Assembly (NCBI GenBank): GCA_037013495.1
Contig: CM072809.1
Location: 13,737,001 to 13,801,000 of the forward strand
From: Hippophae tibetana
Lineage: Eukaryota; Streptophyta; Magnoliopsida; Rosales; Elaeagnaceae
DNA: 64,000 nucleotides
Direction: 5' to 3'
How positions within the stretch are numbered: the stretch's first letter is position 1; each line of letters begins with the position of its first letter. The position numbers and the translations under genes are program-made. The notes under the pieces were generated by a model. That model saw only the letters and a program-made list of their open reading frames with translations, was not told the DNA's origin and searched no databases. This document shows positions 51,207-64,000 of this stretch, in pieces.

Positions 51207-53540
51207 TAAATAATAATATATATTATAAAAATATTAATATAAAAGTTAAATTTGTATATCGTTTTTTATATATAACAATAATTTATAAATAAAATTTAAT
51301 ACCAATATAACCTTATCCGATGAAAAGATTATATATATTTGAATTTAGATTGATTCATTGATAAATTTAAATCAAAATTCTTCAAATATATTTGAATGTG
51401 ATGATATACAGATTAATGAAAAACAAATAATGGGATAGTGCATTCCTCTGTATTTATGTTATCATTTCGATATTTATTAATATGCCAACAAGGAATACGT
51501 GCATTAAGAGGATGCATTTGAAAATTTCAATCATATATTTAGAATTATCATATACTTATTTATTGAATAATTATTATTATTGTTCAAGAAATATTTATTT
51601 TATATAATAAAATAAAATAAATAAGACTTTAAATGTAAAATTTTAAGTTATCTTTGTTATAATTAAAAAAATGAGGTTAAAAATTTTATAAAATAATTTA
51701 CACAAATAATTCTAAAATAAATAAACAATTAATTTAATAATTTAATAAAATATAAATATATAATAGTAGCTATTTTATGAAAAATATAATTTAAATACGA
51801 TAAAAACATTAGTGATTTGATACGATATTAATAAGGTTTATAGAATTTTATTTAATAAATAATTCAAATATAACGTAAAAATATATGAACTTATTTAATT
51901 AATATTTTTATTATATAAAAATTTAATCATGAATGAAAATAATAGACACGATTCAACTGCACTTAATAAGCATTTTTATAAATATTATATTTTTTTAAAA
52001 TAATTAAATATTAATTTTTGAATAGGACTTATTCATTAAATAAGTAAATATGTCATCTGATTAAAATAATTACATTATACAGATAAAACTATCAAAATAA
52101 CTATTAATAAATATAATTATATATATTATTTAGATATTTTAATATTTATTTATATGAAAATAAAAAATAATTAAAAAAGAACATGATTGACGACCAAACT
52201 ATTCCAAAATTTTATATAAAAATAATTATATTATATACAATATACTAAAACAATTATTTATAAAAAATCTATTTATTATATACCTATTGTATTGTTTATT
52301 AATTTAAAAAAACAACAAAAAATAGGTAATAAATTGTAGACGACCAAATTATTATAACTTTTTAAATATAAGATAAGCAAGAAAATCTAAATAAAAAATA
52401 AATATAAATAATTTGATGTAATATTAAGAAAATTTGTATAACTTTATTTAATAAATTAGTTAATAATTATATATAAACTTATTTAATTAATAATTTTGTG
52501 ATCTAAGAAACTAATTTTATATGAACATGATAGATACAACTCGTTTAAATTTAATAAGTTTGTTTATAAGTAATTTTGTTAAAAATAATTTATATTAATT
52601 GATATGAAATATAAGATGATTTAAACAAGAAAATAGTAAAAATATGTTGCTTTCATAAATAAATTATTATTAGATATGATATGATATTGATAAAAAAACA
52701 ATTAGTTTAATATAAATATAATGAATTGAATAAATTTAAATTATTTATTTAATAATTAATTGATATGAATTATCGTTATTAATATAATTAAAATAATTAT
52801 TTTATATTAGGATTAGAAAAATAAAAAGTAAAAAGCAAAAACTAAACTATTATCACTTTTTATATATAAAAGAAATAAAATCATTATCCTTGAACTGTCG
52901 ACAAGAATTTTTTTAGTATAAAATTATTAACAAAGTAAGTTTTGTGCTCAATAAATTTAACTTTTAAAAATTTATTATAAATTAATGATTTTAAACATAT
53001 TTATATTTAAATAAAATAAATATAATATTTTTGTATTGAATAAAAAATATAATTATATTAACTCCTTATCATTAATTATTATTATAATAATCATTGAAAA
53101 ATATTATAATTTTTTTTTAAAAACCCATATTATTTTACTCTTTATGTAACCATCACACAACTGATCCTATCTTCTGAAGGGAAAAAAAAAATCCAAACTA
53201 TACGTTAAAATAAAGATTATTTCAACCGCATAAATTAAATCATGGGCCCTAAAGGGCTAAATATAAACAAAAATGGGAGCCAGCCAGTAGTTGCCCTTCC
53301 CTAGCTCCCGCTTTTTCTCTCTCTAAAAGCAACGAAAAATATTTTGACAATTATAACCTTTTTTTTTCTTTCTTTTTCATTCAAAACCGCATCCTAGAAA
53401 ATGATGTTATGCACGAGAACAATATAGTAATTGGGTTAAATAAAATTGAAATACATAAGGTGGTTCTTTTTTGAATTCTCTGATTTAGAGCGACTATCTC
53501 TATCTCAAAATTATTATTGAAATAAATACGGATGTTTCTA
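51207..53540. other. AT-rich spacer, then promoter region of the NET4 gene
   Basis: AT-rich up to about 53140. From 53230 composition rises; ATGGGCCCTAAAGG at 53241-53254 contains a TGGGCC site II-like motif of the kind bound by TCP factors in plant promoters. No ORF of interest. Confidence 0.5.
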
Positions 53541-53546
53541 CGGTGT

Positions 53547-53554
53547 ATAAATAT
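53547..53554 (+). promoter_or_regulatory. Candidate TATA box of the NET4 gene
   Basis: TATAAATA is followed about 140 bp later by a CT-rich leader tract. The true transcription start may be nearer the CT tract. Confidence 0.4.
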
Positions 53555-53639
53555 TTTCTTCACATTCAGGTAAGAAAAAAAACAAGAATAAAAAATTAAT
53601 GGATGTCTGACTTTGTTGAATTTTTGATTAATTTATTTG

Positions 53640-54954
53640 TTACTTATAGAACATGGGAAGATATGAATGAGAGAGATTGAAAGGAGAGGAAAGCTCGTCT
53701 CTCTCTCTCGCTCTCTCTCTTTCTATCTTGCTCTTTATTTGAACTTTGTGGAGCGAAAAGGCTCCTCTAGCAATAAGAATTCGAAACAGTTTTTATGGAC
53801 CTTTAATTTGCTTTTACTCTGTCCTACTCTCCACCTCTTCTTTGTTAGCCATTAAGTTGAGATTTCTATCGAAGTCTGGGTTTGGTGAGAAGTGGTCTCT
53901 CGGATCTGTTCTGTGATCGGTCACTCTTTGTTCAAACAAGTAAGCTTTTCTCATTCTGATCATCGTTTTTATTATATTCTTAATTTCTTTGAAGATATCT
54001 AAATCAGGCGCTTTGTGTTTAGTGATTACTAGTTCTGGGTTTCATTTTTTCTCAACAAAAACAAAAAGTCCCCTCCCCAAATTAACAATATGATCTTGAA
54101 TGGGTTTTTTTTTTTTAGCTTCAATTCATTTGTTAGCTAATGATATGTTATTTTTATGTTTTAGGCTTATTTTCTTGTTTAGGCGTTGGACGCGTTTTAC
54201 ATAAGTTGCCTTCAATTCTCGGGAAGAAAAAATTTATTGAGGGTACTTTGGCTTTTGGATTTTTTTTTCCTTTTTAATTTTTTTTCTAATTTAATTGCAG
54301 CCTGTAAAAAAACAACATTTCCTATTAAATATTTAATTATATTTCTTGTATCATAAATATCATTTTGTTTACACAATAAAATATTTATTTTGTTTAATTT
54401 ATTATTATTTTTATTAAATAAAATTATTATTAATAAATTATTCTATATGACAATAAAATTTTACATGATGTTAAAAAAAAAATACAAATATTTTCTCGGA
54501 TAAAGATTTATTATTTGAGTTGCCGGCATTAGCTGGAGATGCCCGTTTTAGACAGACTGCATTTCGTGGATATTTATTGTTGGGTTGTCTAAATTTACAT
54601 CGCGGATTTTACGCGCGTGTTTTGCGCTTTGTCAAGAACGTTTTACTTGAACAATAATGGGCCATGGTCTAATTTGTGTTCTAATGTCATTAAGCTGCAA
54701 GGCAATCCATGTAGAGAAGCCCAAATTTCTAGGCCCAATTCAATAAACTCCCATGATTATTTCTTAATGCCAAAAAAGTAGTTGTGTGATCTCTTTAAAA
54801 AGTTTAAAAAGGTCATATTCATTGGACACATATACTTAATAAAAAATGATAAGTTGAGGTAACACAGGTGATCATACTATATATGTGATCTTAGAATATT
54901 GCAAAACTTAATTGCTTAAGTTTGAATCCAGGTTCATTTCAATCGTAGTAGCAA
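53640..54954 (+). other. NET4 5' UTR exon and leader intron
   Basis: The untranslated exon ends at about 53939 before GTAAGC (intron 53940-54931), and the acceptor is AATCCAG just before GTTCATTTC. The exon holds a CT microsatellite-like tract at 53697-53722. The intron, about 1 kb, has paired TGGGCC and GGCCCA motifs near 54659-54737 that may serve regulation. Exon ends are read from splice consensus only. Confidence 0.6.
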
Positions 54955-57900
54955 ATGGCTGCTCCTCTGGTATGATGCCCAAGCTCTTGTTCATTATTCT
55001 TATCTTCTTTTTTTCTTTTTTTCTTTTTATGGTTATAGAGAGCTGATCATTTAAAGTATTATGACTAAACATATTTCTGAATGATATTATATAAAATATT
55101 GTTTAATTTGTTAAGATTAATGTTTGGAGAAATTTGTGATAAGGTCCTCTTTAGAAGTTATTCCACTATAGCGTAAACCTATAGAAATATTAATGAATTA
55201 TTAGGTTTGTTGCGAATGTATTATTGAACCTTTTTTTGTAGAGTTATAAACGTACCATGGAAAAACAATTAATGATATATTTGTAAGTAGCTCAATAGTT
55301 AGGTAATATTTTTGTAGGTTTGTCCATTCCATTGGAGTGCCAAATTAGCAATATTCCAAATATAATTTCTCATCCTTATATTTTATATAGGCACTGATTT
55401 TTACTTTTGACTTTTAGTAGAGATGAGGTGATATCCTAGGAGGCAAGCTTACATTAAATAGAAAATAGGGTAGAATAGTGAGGTGAGAATGTTAGGTGAT
55501 ACATGTAGCTTGAGATATTAGTATGTTCTTTGTAGCAAACAAGTAAATCATATATTTTATTTGGTATTTGTAGGCTCGTAGCAAATCTCACAACTACTCT
55601 CTAGTTCTCTTCTCCACTTTTCTACATTGATAATAACACTAATTGGTTACTTTTCAGGCTAAGAGTATGAAACGGTTAGAATCAAGAAAGTCTCATTCCT
55701 GGTGGTGGGATAGTCACGTTAGTACCAAGAATTCTAAGTGGCTCTCAGATAATCTTGAAGGTGAATCTTATTATCAATATTGATTTCATGCGTGTTTTCT
55801 TGTTATTCCTTTTTCTGTGTCTTTGTATGCATCTCCGAGTCCGATTAGTGACTGCCATATTCCTATGTAAGCATATTTCTAAGATTTGTGGTAGACTCTT
55901 CTCAGATGAAAAGCTAGATTGCATGCCTAATATCTAGCATCAAACTAGCAGAGATCCAATGCTTTTAACTTTTTTATTTCTTTTTTCTTCTTCTGTTTTT
56001 TTTTTTTTTTGCAATTATTGTACCATTTTCATTTTAATTGCTATGATCATTAACTGTGTCCAAATTCATGAGGAATTTGAAACTAGTTTAGTTGTGACTT
56101 GTGAGATGCCGATTTGGTTGCCACTTTTGTTTATTAGATATACTGTTACGTGCTTGGATAGTTGGATTCTCCCTTGTCTGTTGTTTGTTTATATAATTTG
56201 TTTATTTTCTCTTGGATTGTTTATCTAACTTGTTTTACAGAAAAAATAAAATATGCCAATTTAATTTGTTCATATGTTAGATTGTTTATAAAAAGGGATA
56301 GAATACTAATAGAATTCTAGCATGCCAATTTAGCTGTAACATTTGTTTACTTTTTCCAACTGTAAATAAACTTTGTTAGACTTTAATTTGAAATGTTCAG
56401 TACCCATGTGTAGTTCTAGAGCACTAATTACTTGCATCCTAGGTAGCATATGAACAGAAAATTAGGGTATTCTGGTGAATGTTTGTTTCACTATAATTTC
56501 CTGATATTGTTTTATTTTTGCTTACCTTTTCCATTTAAATGCACAAATCGACAACCACATGATAAATTTAGCCTCAACTATTCTAATAGTGTAGAGACTC
56601 TTCAATCTTCAACAGCCAATTGTTGAGACATGTTCGTGTAGATATTATTTGCAATTTAATATACTATACATACTTAGGTCAATGCCAAGATCCACTATCA
56701 CCTATCACCGATATGAGAAAAAAGAAATTGACAAAACAATCCTTTGTTACACAGAGATGGACAAAAGCGTCAAACGAATGTTGAAGTTGATAGAGGATGA
56801 TGGAGATTCCTTTGCAAAGAAAGCTGAGATGTATTATCAAAAAAGGCCTGAACTAATCTCTCATGTTGAGGAGTTCTATCGCATGTACCGGTCTTTGGCT
56901 GAGCGTTATGATCATGTGACAGGAGAATTGAGGAAGAATATCCCATCGGATCTGCAATCCCAAGGTTCTGCTGTGTCTGACATTACATCTGAGCTTAACT
57001 CTACACCTGTATCACCTGATCATGGGTCAAGTCGTCGAAGATCAAGCAACCGTGCTGCTGGTTTTGATTTCTTTCTTGGCTCCGGTGGAAACAGTTTAGA
57101 TAATTTCCACAAAGAAGGAGATGAATTATCTTCACTTACAGATTCTGAGTCAGAGTCTGATTGTTCTTCAGTCAACAATTACATTCATTTTGGAAATGGT
57201 GGTGGTGATCAAGGGTTTCGTAGAAAAATGCTTGAATTGGAAAATGAGCTCAGAGACGTGAAAGAGAGGCTTCGACTGCAACAGGAAGAGAATGTAGATG
57301 GCTTGTTAAGGAGTGCAAGAGCTGAAAATTCTAATGACTCCTTTTCTAGAGTATATGAACATGATCTGAGAATTGCTAATGTGAAGATTCAAGACTCAGA
57401 GGAAGAGATTGCTAGATTGAGAATTGAGCTTCAAAAGTTAAAGTCGCTGGATGTTAAGAATATTCTGCTGGAAGAGCTTGAATCACCGACAGAAAAGGAG
57501 TTAAAAACACCTTGTAGTGAGGACTTGGAGGCAAATCAGGTAATGGGGGTTCAAGCTCGACAAGGTGAGTTTGAAGTACCTGTTAAATCAGACAGAAAGA
57601 TCCAGGCTTTGGTAGAAGAATTAAAAATGACGAAAGAAAGACTTAAGGATTCAGAGAATGAAATTAACAGTCTGAGAGACGAACTTGAGAGAAACAGATC
57701 TTCCGAAAAGATCCGCAAGTTGCAGGATCAGCTTCAATTGGCACAAAAAGAGGTTGCTACATGGAAAGCTAAGCTTAACTCGGGAAAAAGAGAGGTCTTG
57801 AAGTTGCAGGACAGGATTTCAATGTTAAAAAGTAGTTTAACCGGCCGGGATAATGAGATAAGGGACTTAAAAACAGCAGTATCAGATGCTGAGCAAAAGA

Positions 57901-58511
57901 TATTTCCTGAAAAATCACAGGTCAAAGCCGAAATATCTAGATTGCTTGAAGAACGGGTTCTTTTTGAGGAGCAGATTAAAGCATTGGAATCTCAGGAACG
58001 CTACTTAGAGGATGAAATCAGGAATATCAAGGGTAAAAAGGTAGAATTGGAGGAGAGACTTAATGCTGAAATTGGACTACTGAAGACAGAAGTTTTTGAG
58101 AGAGGTAACAAAATTGAATCATTGAATAGAAGTGTTGATGCTCTTAGAACTGAAAGGGATGAACTAAATGCAGTGGTTGTCAACCTTAAGGCTGAAGTGA
58201 GCAACAAAGATGATCAAATTGATCAAATAGACAAGGAGTTGCAGCAATTAAGTAACGAACGTGTAGAAATGATTGCTGGAGCAGAAAGGACCATTAAACT
58301 TGTAGAGGAGCTAAAGTTAAGAACTAGAGATTTGGAGGATGAGGTTGAGAGGCAAAGAGTTGCTATCTTGGAAGGTGCAGAAAAAAAACGAGAAGCTATA
58401 CGGCAGTTGTGCATCTCACTGGAACATTATCGGGATGGATATCTTATGCTTCGGAAGGCTTGCATGGGTAACAAGGGAGTTTGTCTTTTGAAAACTAATT
58501 TGGTTGTTTGA
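54955..58511 (+). CDS. NET4: NETWORKED family actin-binding protein, NET4 type
   Basis: Coding exons 54955-54969 (MAAPL), 55658-55760 and 56755-58511 give 624 residues; both introns are GT-AG. The NAB actin-binding domain spans about 16-96: [23 protein letters not shown], then [23 protein letters not shown] Ser-rich linker (about 105-190, with [14 protein letters not shown]) is followed by a long coiled coil (about 195-580). The IRQ motif [18 protein letters not shown] near 585-602 marks NET3/NET4 members; known NET4 proteins bind actin and, through this motif, RABG3 GTPases at the tonoplast. Here the frame runs on to end [20 protein letters not shown] donor at 58468 and an acceptor ending at 58585 would swap these last residues for another short tail, so the 3' end is uncertain. 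The ATG at 56649 lies in the intron and is not the start. Confidence 0.92.
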
Positions 58512-58870
58512 TTATGTATCGTATACACGTTTGGGTGTTTGTTTGGTGATTGAGTTGAAAAAGATGATACTTTTAAACTTGGCAGCCATCTCGTGGCTAT
58601 ATGCTTGGCCGGTTTGTTTATTATGCAAGAGGCAAGAGCGTCTTCTGACACTTTAAGACTTGGAGCTCAAGGCGCGGCCTTAGATTATATGGAAATCATC
58701 TGAGAATTAAATTATTGTAATTTATTGACGTGAAACTGCCTCATGGCTCATGTTTGGGGCCTTTTTGGAGCACTGCCTAGGATATATGGAAGTCGTATAT
58801 GACATGAGAAAGGATTTTTTGTAATTTGTTTTGTTTGATGTCTTTGTATTTTAGCTGTAACGACATCAAC
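58512..58870 (+). other. NET4 3' untranslated region (possible alternative last exon)
   Basis: The stretch keeps genic composition to about 58860. It contains a possible spliced exon from 58586, ending at TAA 58654-58656. Two similar short segments (around GATTATATGGAAATC at 58683 and GATATATGGAAGTCG at 58781) are an imperfect internal repeat. TTTTGTAATTTG and TTTGTATTTTAGC near 58818-58856 may guide polyadenylation. Confidence 0.5.
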
Positions 58871-59289
58871 TTCAGTTGTCAGCGGCTTGACGGTCCCTGC
58901 CTGCTATTAGGGCTTGTTTGCAAAAATATACCTTGAAAACAAAATCATGCGTTTTGTGTTCTTGATTATTTGGTGGAAAACGATGTATTTTCTTATATTC
59001 CTCAATTTTACTAGTTTTAAATTTGAAAGTAAATCAAAAATTGCATTGAAGAAACTATTCTTCAGAATTTTTGGTCAGCCTCAAACAATTGTTCTTCTTA
59101 ATATAGTGTCAGAAGTTCTTCAAACAATTTCTATAAAACTTAAATTATTAAGAAAAGAAATAAAAATATTTTTATTTATTTATCACTCACTCTAAATGTT
59201 AGTTCTATGTAAAGTTGATAAAATAATATGATTAATTCGTTTAAATTAAAAAAATTAATTTAATGTATCAAATTTTTAAATTCGAATGG

Positions 59290-59470
59290 ATAGATTTTAA
59301 TCTATTTTATTCAATTCGAACTAAATTATAATTAAATTATAAGTAAATATATATTTATTATATAATACATTATATTTAAATATTATGCATATCATAATTA
59401 CATTATATTATTATTATAGCTTAAAAATAAATAAAAATACATTTATTTACTAAATATAACATAATATATT
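59290..59470 (+). repeat. Dispersed AT-rich repeat, copy 4
   Basis: It shares AAATTATAATTAAATTATAAGTAAAT, TATAATACATTATATTTAAATATTATGCAT and ATAATTACATTATATTATTATT stretches with the copies at 5.9, 27.5 and 50.6 kb, in plus orientation. Confidence 0.5.
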
Positions 59471-59530
59471 ATTATTTTGCCATATGAGAAGCTATTTTGT
59501 TGGTCACCAATTCTTTAAAAAGCTTCAAAG

Positions 59531-60435
59531 GATGTATTCAAATTAGATTTTTGTAAACTTTAATAGATTTAAAAAGTTTCTAAAAATTTAGGTATATTCA
59601 TTCAAGACTTTTTAAGAATTTATAAAAATTTAATAGTATTCAATTAAAAAAAATTAAGATTTATTAAAAGTTTATAAAAATCTATTCAAATTTAAGGGTA
59701 TTAAATTACTATTTTTTTAAAGTTTACAAAACTATTAAAGTATTGAATATGACAATAACCTTTAAAAAATTCACTTAATCATAGACTTTTGAGGATTTTA
59801 AATATTTTATATGTATAAATAGAATCTACTACAAATAATATCTTCTCGTATGAGATTTTTGGACTTTTTTTTAATACCTATTCTCACTTTTTCTTTTTTT
59901 ATTTCTCACATAATAACCAAAAAGTTGATTTGTAGTAATAATTTTTTCCATAAATTGGATATTTTTTGTAAAAACTTTGAATATTTTTAACACTAAAAGA
60001 AGAATATATATTTTATTAAATTTTTAAATAAAATACAAAATAATATAATAAATATTTTTGATAATTATAAAGTGTTTATTGAAATTTTTTAAAATAATTA
60101 AAGTAGAGTAAAAAAAAATGTAAGTATGATAAAGATTTCAAATATATTAAATTTTATAAAAATTTCTAAAAAGTTATAATTTGTTGTGAAAAAAAGAGTC
60201 ATACAAATTTATTACAACTTATGTAAAGTTTTTAAAAACTTAATAAAGTATATTTTGAAGTATTTAAAAATCTATTAAAATTTTTTAGAATTTGAATTCC
60301 ATCAAATTATCTTTAATTATTAATTGAATTTTTTAAAATTTAATAAAATATATGTTAAAGTTTTATTAAAATACATAGATTTTTTAAAATTTAAAATCTA
60401 TCAAATTCTTTATAAATCATAATTAAATACAATCA
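59531..60435. mobile_element. MITE-like AT-rich element with imperfect TIRs
   Basis: The left end reads GATGTATTCAAATTAGATTT and the right end, on the other strand, GATTGTATTTAATTATGATTT, each followed by a TAATAGATTTAAA or TGATAGATTTTAAA motif. The interior repeats AAAATCTATTAAA-type motifs on both strands. There is no coding content, and target duplication was not resolved. Confidence 0.5.
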
Positions 60436-61329
60436 CATGAAGCTATTAAGATGAAATATATTTTTATATACAATATTAATCACATATTCTTTCAAAATTT
60501 TGAGAGTACAAACGTTACCTTTTTATGCTTAAATGAGAGTAAGAAATAGTAGCCTTTCAAGTAAAGCAACGAAAATTATGTAAAACTCTAGAATAAAAAT
60601 AAAGTTACAAGCAACTTTCGGCACATGAAATAGACACTTTGTGTAGATAACATGAAGTCAAGCATTACTTAATGTGTAATGTTAAATATTTATATTAACA
60701 TAGAAGACTAAACTTAATACTGAGATGACAACACGATAAATATATTGTTTTTTTTTCAAAACCCTTGTATGTAAGGAAGTCAATTCGCTTTCACTATTCT
60801 TGTCACGTTAACTTACATGAGACTTAGCACAATTATATTTTACAACTTTGAAGTAACCATTCGTCCATCATAGCTTTGATCAATACAAACCGACTCAAGT
60901 TACAAGCAACTTAGAGGGATGCATGAAGAAGCTAATCGTATCTAGCACATTTTACCCTCAAGGCTTAAATCAGACCAATATGCTCAAAGACATTTTCCTC
61001 TTTCATTTCCTCACTAATATACGGTATCCATGGCATACCAATGAAACAAAAACACTACAATGCATAGAGAGAGAATGTATTCAACGTACAAATAATCTGT
61101 AGGACTTTAGTAACTCAAGAACAAGCCAAACATGCACATTGTCAAACTAGTTCCTCCAACATTCAATCTAAATAAAATCTGATATTTGTGTTGTTCGTGA
61201 ATCTTGAAACCATCATGATCAATCACAATATAATAAGAAATAAACGGGCCTTATTAATCATCCCAAGCACTTTAATTGCACCCTTTTTTCATAATTAATA
61301 GGGTAATCATAGACTATACTTGTCCTCGT
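60436..61329. other. Spacer without a recognised gene
   Basis: Mixed composition with no ORF or repeat that I can name. Part may belong to the LTR of the minus-strand copia fossil that follows. Confidence 0.45.
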
Positions 61330-64000
61330 TGTAACAGGTCTTGTAGAGAGCTTGGAAAGAGCAATCCTTCTTGAGTTGAAATCCATGTAAAAGTCCAATA
61401 TTTTAATAAATTAATATTAAACTATTATTAAATAAAACTAACATTTATCACGCATTTAATAATATACATTATCTTATTTATGCTTTAATATAATCATACA
61501 ATTTATTGGACATTCATGATGGTTCTAAAATAGATATTTCTAGAAAGTTGGAGAGAAATGTTGATATTTTAACACTCCTCCTCAACATTTACTCTCTCAT
61601 CTTCGATTATGGTGCATTAACATACTTTAGGTTCGACTTCTTTTGTCTCGTTGATCTTCAAAGTAGTTGTGGTTCTTCTGGTTCAATCTCTAATTGACTC
61701 ATTCTAGATTCTTTAGTAAATGGTTGAAGTGTCCTTTTGTTGTTGAGGGCTTTATATCTATCTTGTCGACTTTTCTTCTACCTCACTTGAATACTCAAAC
61801 CCACGTAGGATTATTGATTTTTTATATTCCTTTATCATTAGTTCTTTCGTTTTCTGACATTCTTCTTTATTTTATGATGATTCCTCTTTAATTGACGACC
61901 ATCATGATGAATTTTCATCAAATACTACATTCCTCGAAACATAACAATGACCAACTTTTGGATTGTAGTAACTACATCCTTTTCTCTGACTATCGTATCC
62001 TAAAAAGATGTATTATGTTGCCTTTTTATCATATTTGCTTATTTGGTGACAAACATGTAGCAAACACTCCCAAATACTAAAAAATGACTAATTGTTGGCT
62101 TATATCCCATATTTTTTGGAAGAGTGTCAAAAAACCCAAACTTGATTAGGGAAACCTATTAATCATATGTGCCACCGTCCCCATGCCTTTAGCCCAAAAC
62201 CGTCCTGACATATTTTTAGCATGTAGCATACTCTGATATATTTCTACAAGATGTCATTCTTTTTCTCTGGCACTCCGTTTTGTTGTGGAGTGTTTGGGCA
62301 TATCAGATGGTGACGTATCTTATACTCTCATAACTATTGAGAAAACTCATTTGAGGTATATTCTCCCATATTATCTATGTGTAAGCATTGAATTTTTCTT
62401 CTGACTCCTACCTTAATTTTTTCTTGAAACTTTTTAAACTTAATAAATACTTTTGATTTCTTCTTCATAAAGTAAACCCATATGTAACCTGGAAAAGCCT
62501 ATAAAAGTCACCATATAGCGCATTCCACCAATTGATGGATGCTTAACTAGTCCAAATATATCTGAGTATACCAAATCCAAATGTTTCTTTGCCTTAAAGT
62601 TAGACTTCTTAAAGACAATTGACGAGCCTTTCCATATTGGTACCCTACACATATTGTATCGTCTCTCACCTCGAGTGATGGGAGACCTTTCAACATTGTC
62701 TTCTTCATCATCCATTTAACTTATAATAACTCACTTGTCCTAATCGTGTGTGCCATAAATATACTATCTCATTCTTTCATGTCTTGTCTACATACGTAGA
62801 CTGAGTTGACATTGTGTATACATATTCTAACTTTTGCTCTTCCATTGTTGGTGTCCCTTTGACCTTGATATCTTGATATAGCTTTACATCATTATAACCA
62901 AATAAGACACAGTTATCTATAAATGTTAGTTGCATTATTGAAAAAAAAATTCTTATTCTAGGCATATGATACACGCCTTTCAATTATAATTAATTAGGAC
63001 CACAATACGGTGGGACAATTGTCTCCCCAACATGACTAATCAATAGTTTTACATTATTAGCCACGACTACTACTCTGCCTCCCTTGTACTCCTTAATGTT
63101 TTGTAGCTTTTTCTCATTCTCAATCATATGATTTGCATACCCTCACTCAAATATCTAATCTTTTTAATAATCAACTCGTTCAGAGATACTTGTGAAAAGT
63201 ATTGACTTCTCTTTGCTTATGTTGAGCTCATTTTTAATTGTTGTTGCACATATATGACATCAAATTCTTCCTCACTTTGATGTTCTTATTAATTGTTAGA
63301 TGTCATAGCATTACCTAAGACAACTATCTTGCATAATAACCCTTCTTACCACACGTAAAACATGATTCATTACCTTTCGAATATCCTTGAAAATGTTGTG
63401 CTCTTCTGTTGCAATTACTTTCAGCTCATCCTAATTGGGAATCTCCTCTTTTAAATCCATCTCATTTTGATCCTCTATTAGGTCTCTAAGTACGTCTCTA
63501 TTTCTTTTGACCACTAAAGAGTGCTTCATCATTGCTCTTTAATGAGACCTTAAAAATATGATTTGCTAACGCTTCTTGATCAGTAAGAAATTTTTTAACA
63601 CTACCAACGAAGGTTAGGTTAACCAACATTGCACAACAATAATAAATCCCTTATAGTTGGGATTTAACCTATGGATAATAATTCTTCTCATTCTAGACTA
63701 AAAAATGTTAGCAGTAGAATCTAACTCTGATATCTTGCGACATAGAGTTTTTACCTTGTTAAAATAGTCATTGATTGGCATCCCTCCATGTCTAACTATA
63801 AATAGCTCGTTCTCCAAAAGCTACAACCTTGTACGATTCTTCTTTGAGAAGAGTGCTACAAGAGTGTCTCATGCTGCCTTTAGTGTGTCACAACACTTGA
63901 TGTGCTCTAATATTTTATCCTCTATTGAGGTTCTGATAATGTAAATAGTATTGCTTCCTTTGATATTTCACTTTCTCAGGGATCTTGTGATGGTGTAACC
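61330..64000 (-). mobile_element. Ty1/copia fossil, minus strand, running out of the window
   Basis: Reading leftward: gag from the window edge to about 63300 (CFTCGKKGYYAR knuckle near 63360), protease region about 62980-62780, GAG-pre-integrase and integrase about 62720-61950 (RGERRYNMCRVPIWKG, then LDLVYSDIFG), a hinge with RRSTRQKK, a purine-rich GTTGAGGAGGAG tract, and an LTR beginning TGTTAAAATATC at 61574. The far end of that LTR (about 61330) is a guess. Reverse transcriptase and RNase H were not recognised. It is an old fossil with many breaks; its 5' LTR lies beyond 64000. Confidence 0.8.

Noticed and set aside
56649-56754. In-frame ATG at 56649 extending the large NET4 exon to a 620-codon ORF
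   Set aside because: The region before 56755 lies in an intron: a good acceptor (TTACACAG) precedes the exon, and joining the two upstream exons restores the [10 protein letters not shown] start of the NAB domain.
57734-58651. Several minus-strand ORFs of 60-75 codons under the NET4 exon
   Set aside because: They are antisense shadows of the coiled-coil codons, with Leu/Ser-rich low-information translations.
61506-62080. Three plus-strand ORFs
   Set aside because: They are the antisense of the minus-strand copia integrase, hinge and LTR region.

Overview
The window is nuclear DNA from a flowering plant, most likely a dicot. It is very AT-rich, has GT-AG introns, and carries plant-specific genes (a CRF-type AP2/ERF regulator and a NETWORKED actin-binding protein) among plant-type Ty1/copia, Ty3/gypsy, TRIM, LINE, hAT-like and PIF/Harbinger-like elements. 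No bacterial or organellar signature was seen. The species cannot be named from the sequence.

Only two host genes look intact. One is an intronless AP2/ERF gene of the cytokinin-response-factor group (15431-16375, +). The other is a NET4-type NETWORKED gene with at least three coding exons plus a 5' UTR intron (54955-58511, +). A third host locus, at the left edge (511-3133, +), is a decayed intron-bearing copy of a UBC8-type ubiquitin-conjugating E2. It lacks the exon with the catalytic cysteine and has a MITE in its first coding intron. There is no sign that the three loci work together; they are islands in repeat-rich DNA.

Layout: 0.5-3.5 kb E2 pseudogene and its 3' UTR-like tail; 3.5-7 kb AT-rich spacer; 7-11.9 kb a hAT-like MITE (8-bp target duplication ATTCTAGT/C) that was later entered by a Ty1/copia element with about 135-bp LTRs; 12-14.7 kb two diverged direct copies of a spacer segment; 15-16.6 kb the CRF gene; 19.3-22.6 kb a palindromic TRIM-like element followed by a decayed LINE that holds a hAT-like MITE; 23-34.9 kb decayed LTR-element pieces, a LINE 3' piece and a second copy of the same MITE; 35-42 kb mostly featureless AT-rich DNA with an unrecognised 94-codon ORF, a SINE-like block and a third MITE copy; 42.4-46.1 kb a GATCGAT-rich block, a TIR element of about 1.1 kb and a remnant resembling the putative plant transposon protein domain; 48.9-50.6 kb a TRIM half joined to a copia 3' end; 50.9-51.2 kb another hAT-like MITE; 53.5-58.9 kb the NET4 gene; 59.2-60.4 kb AT-rich repeats and a MITE; 61.3-64 kb a minus-strand copia fossil that runs out of the window.

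No new multi-gene system was found. The most unusual structures are the head-to-head TRIM at 19334-19716, which keeps a 5-bp target duplication at its outer ends, and the TRIM/copia junction at 49155/49156, where the switch falls exactly at the primer-binding-site boundary. All comparisons were made by eye; similarity searches were not possible.
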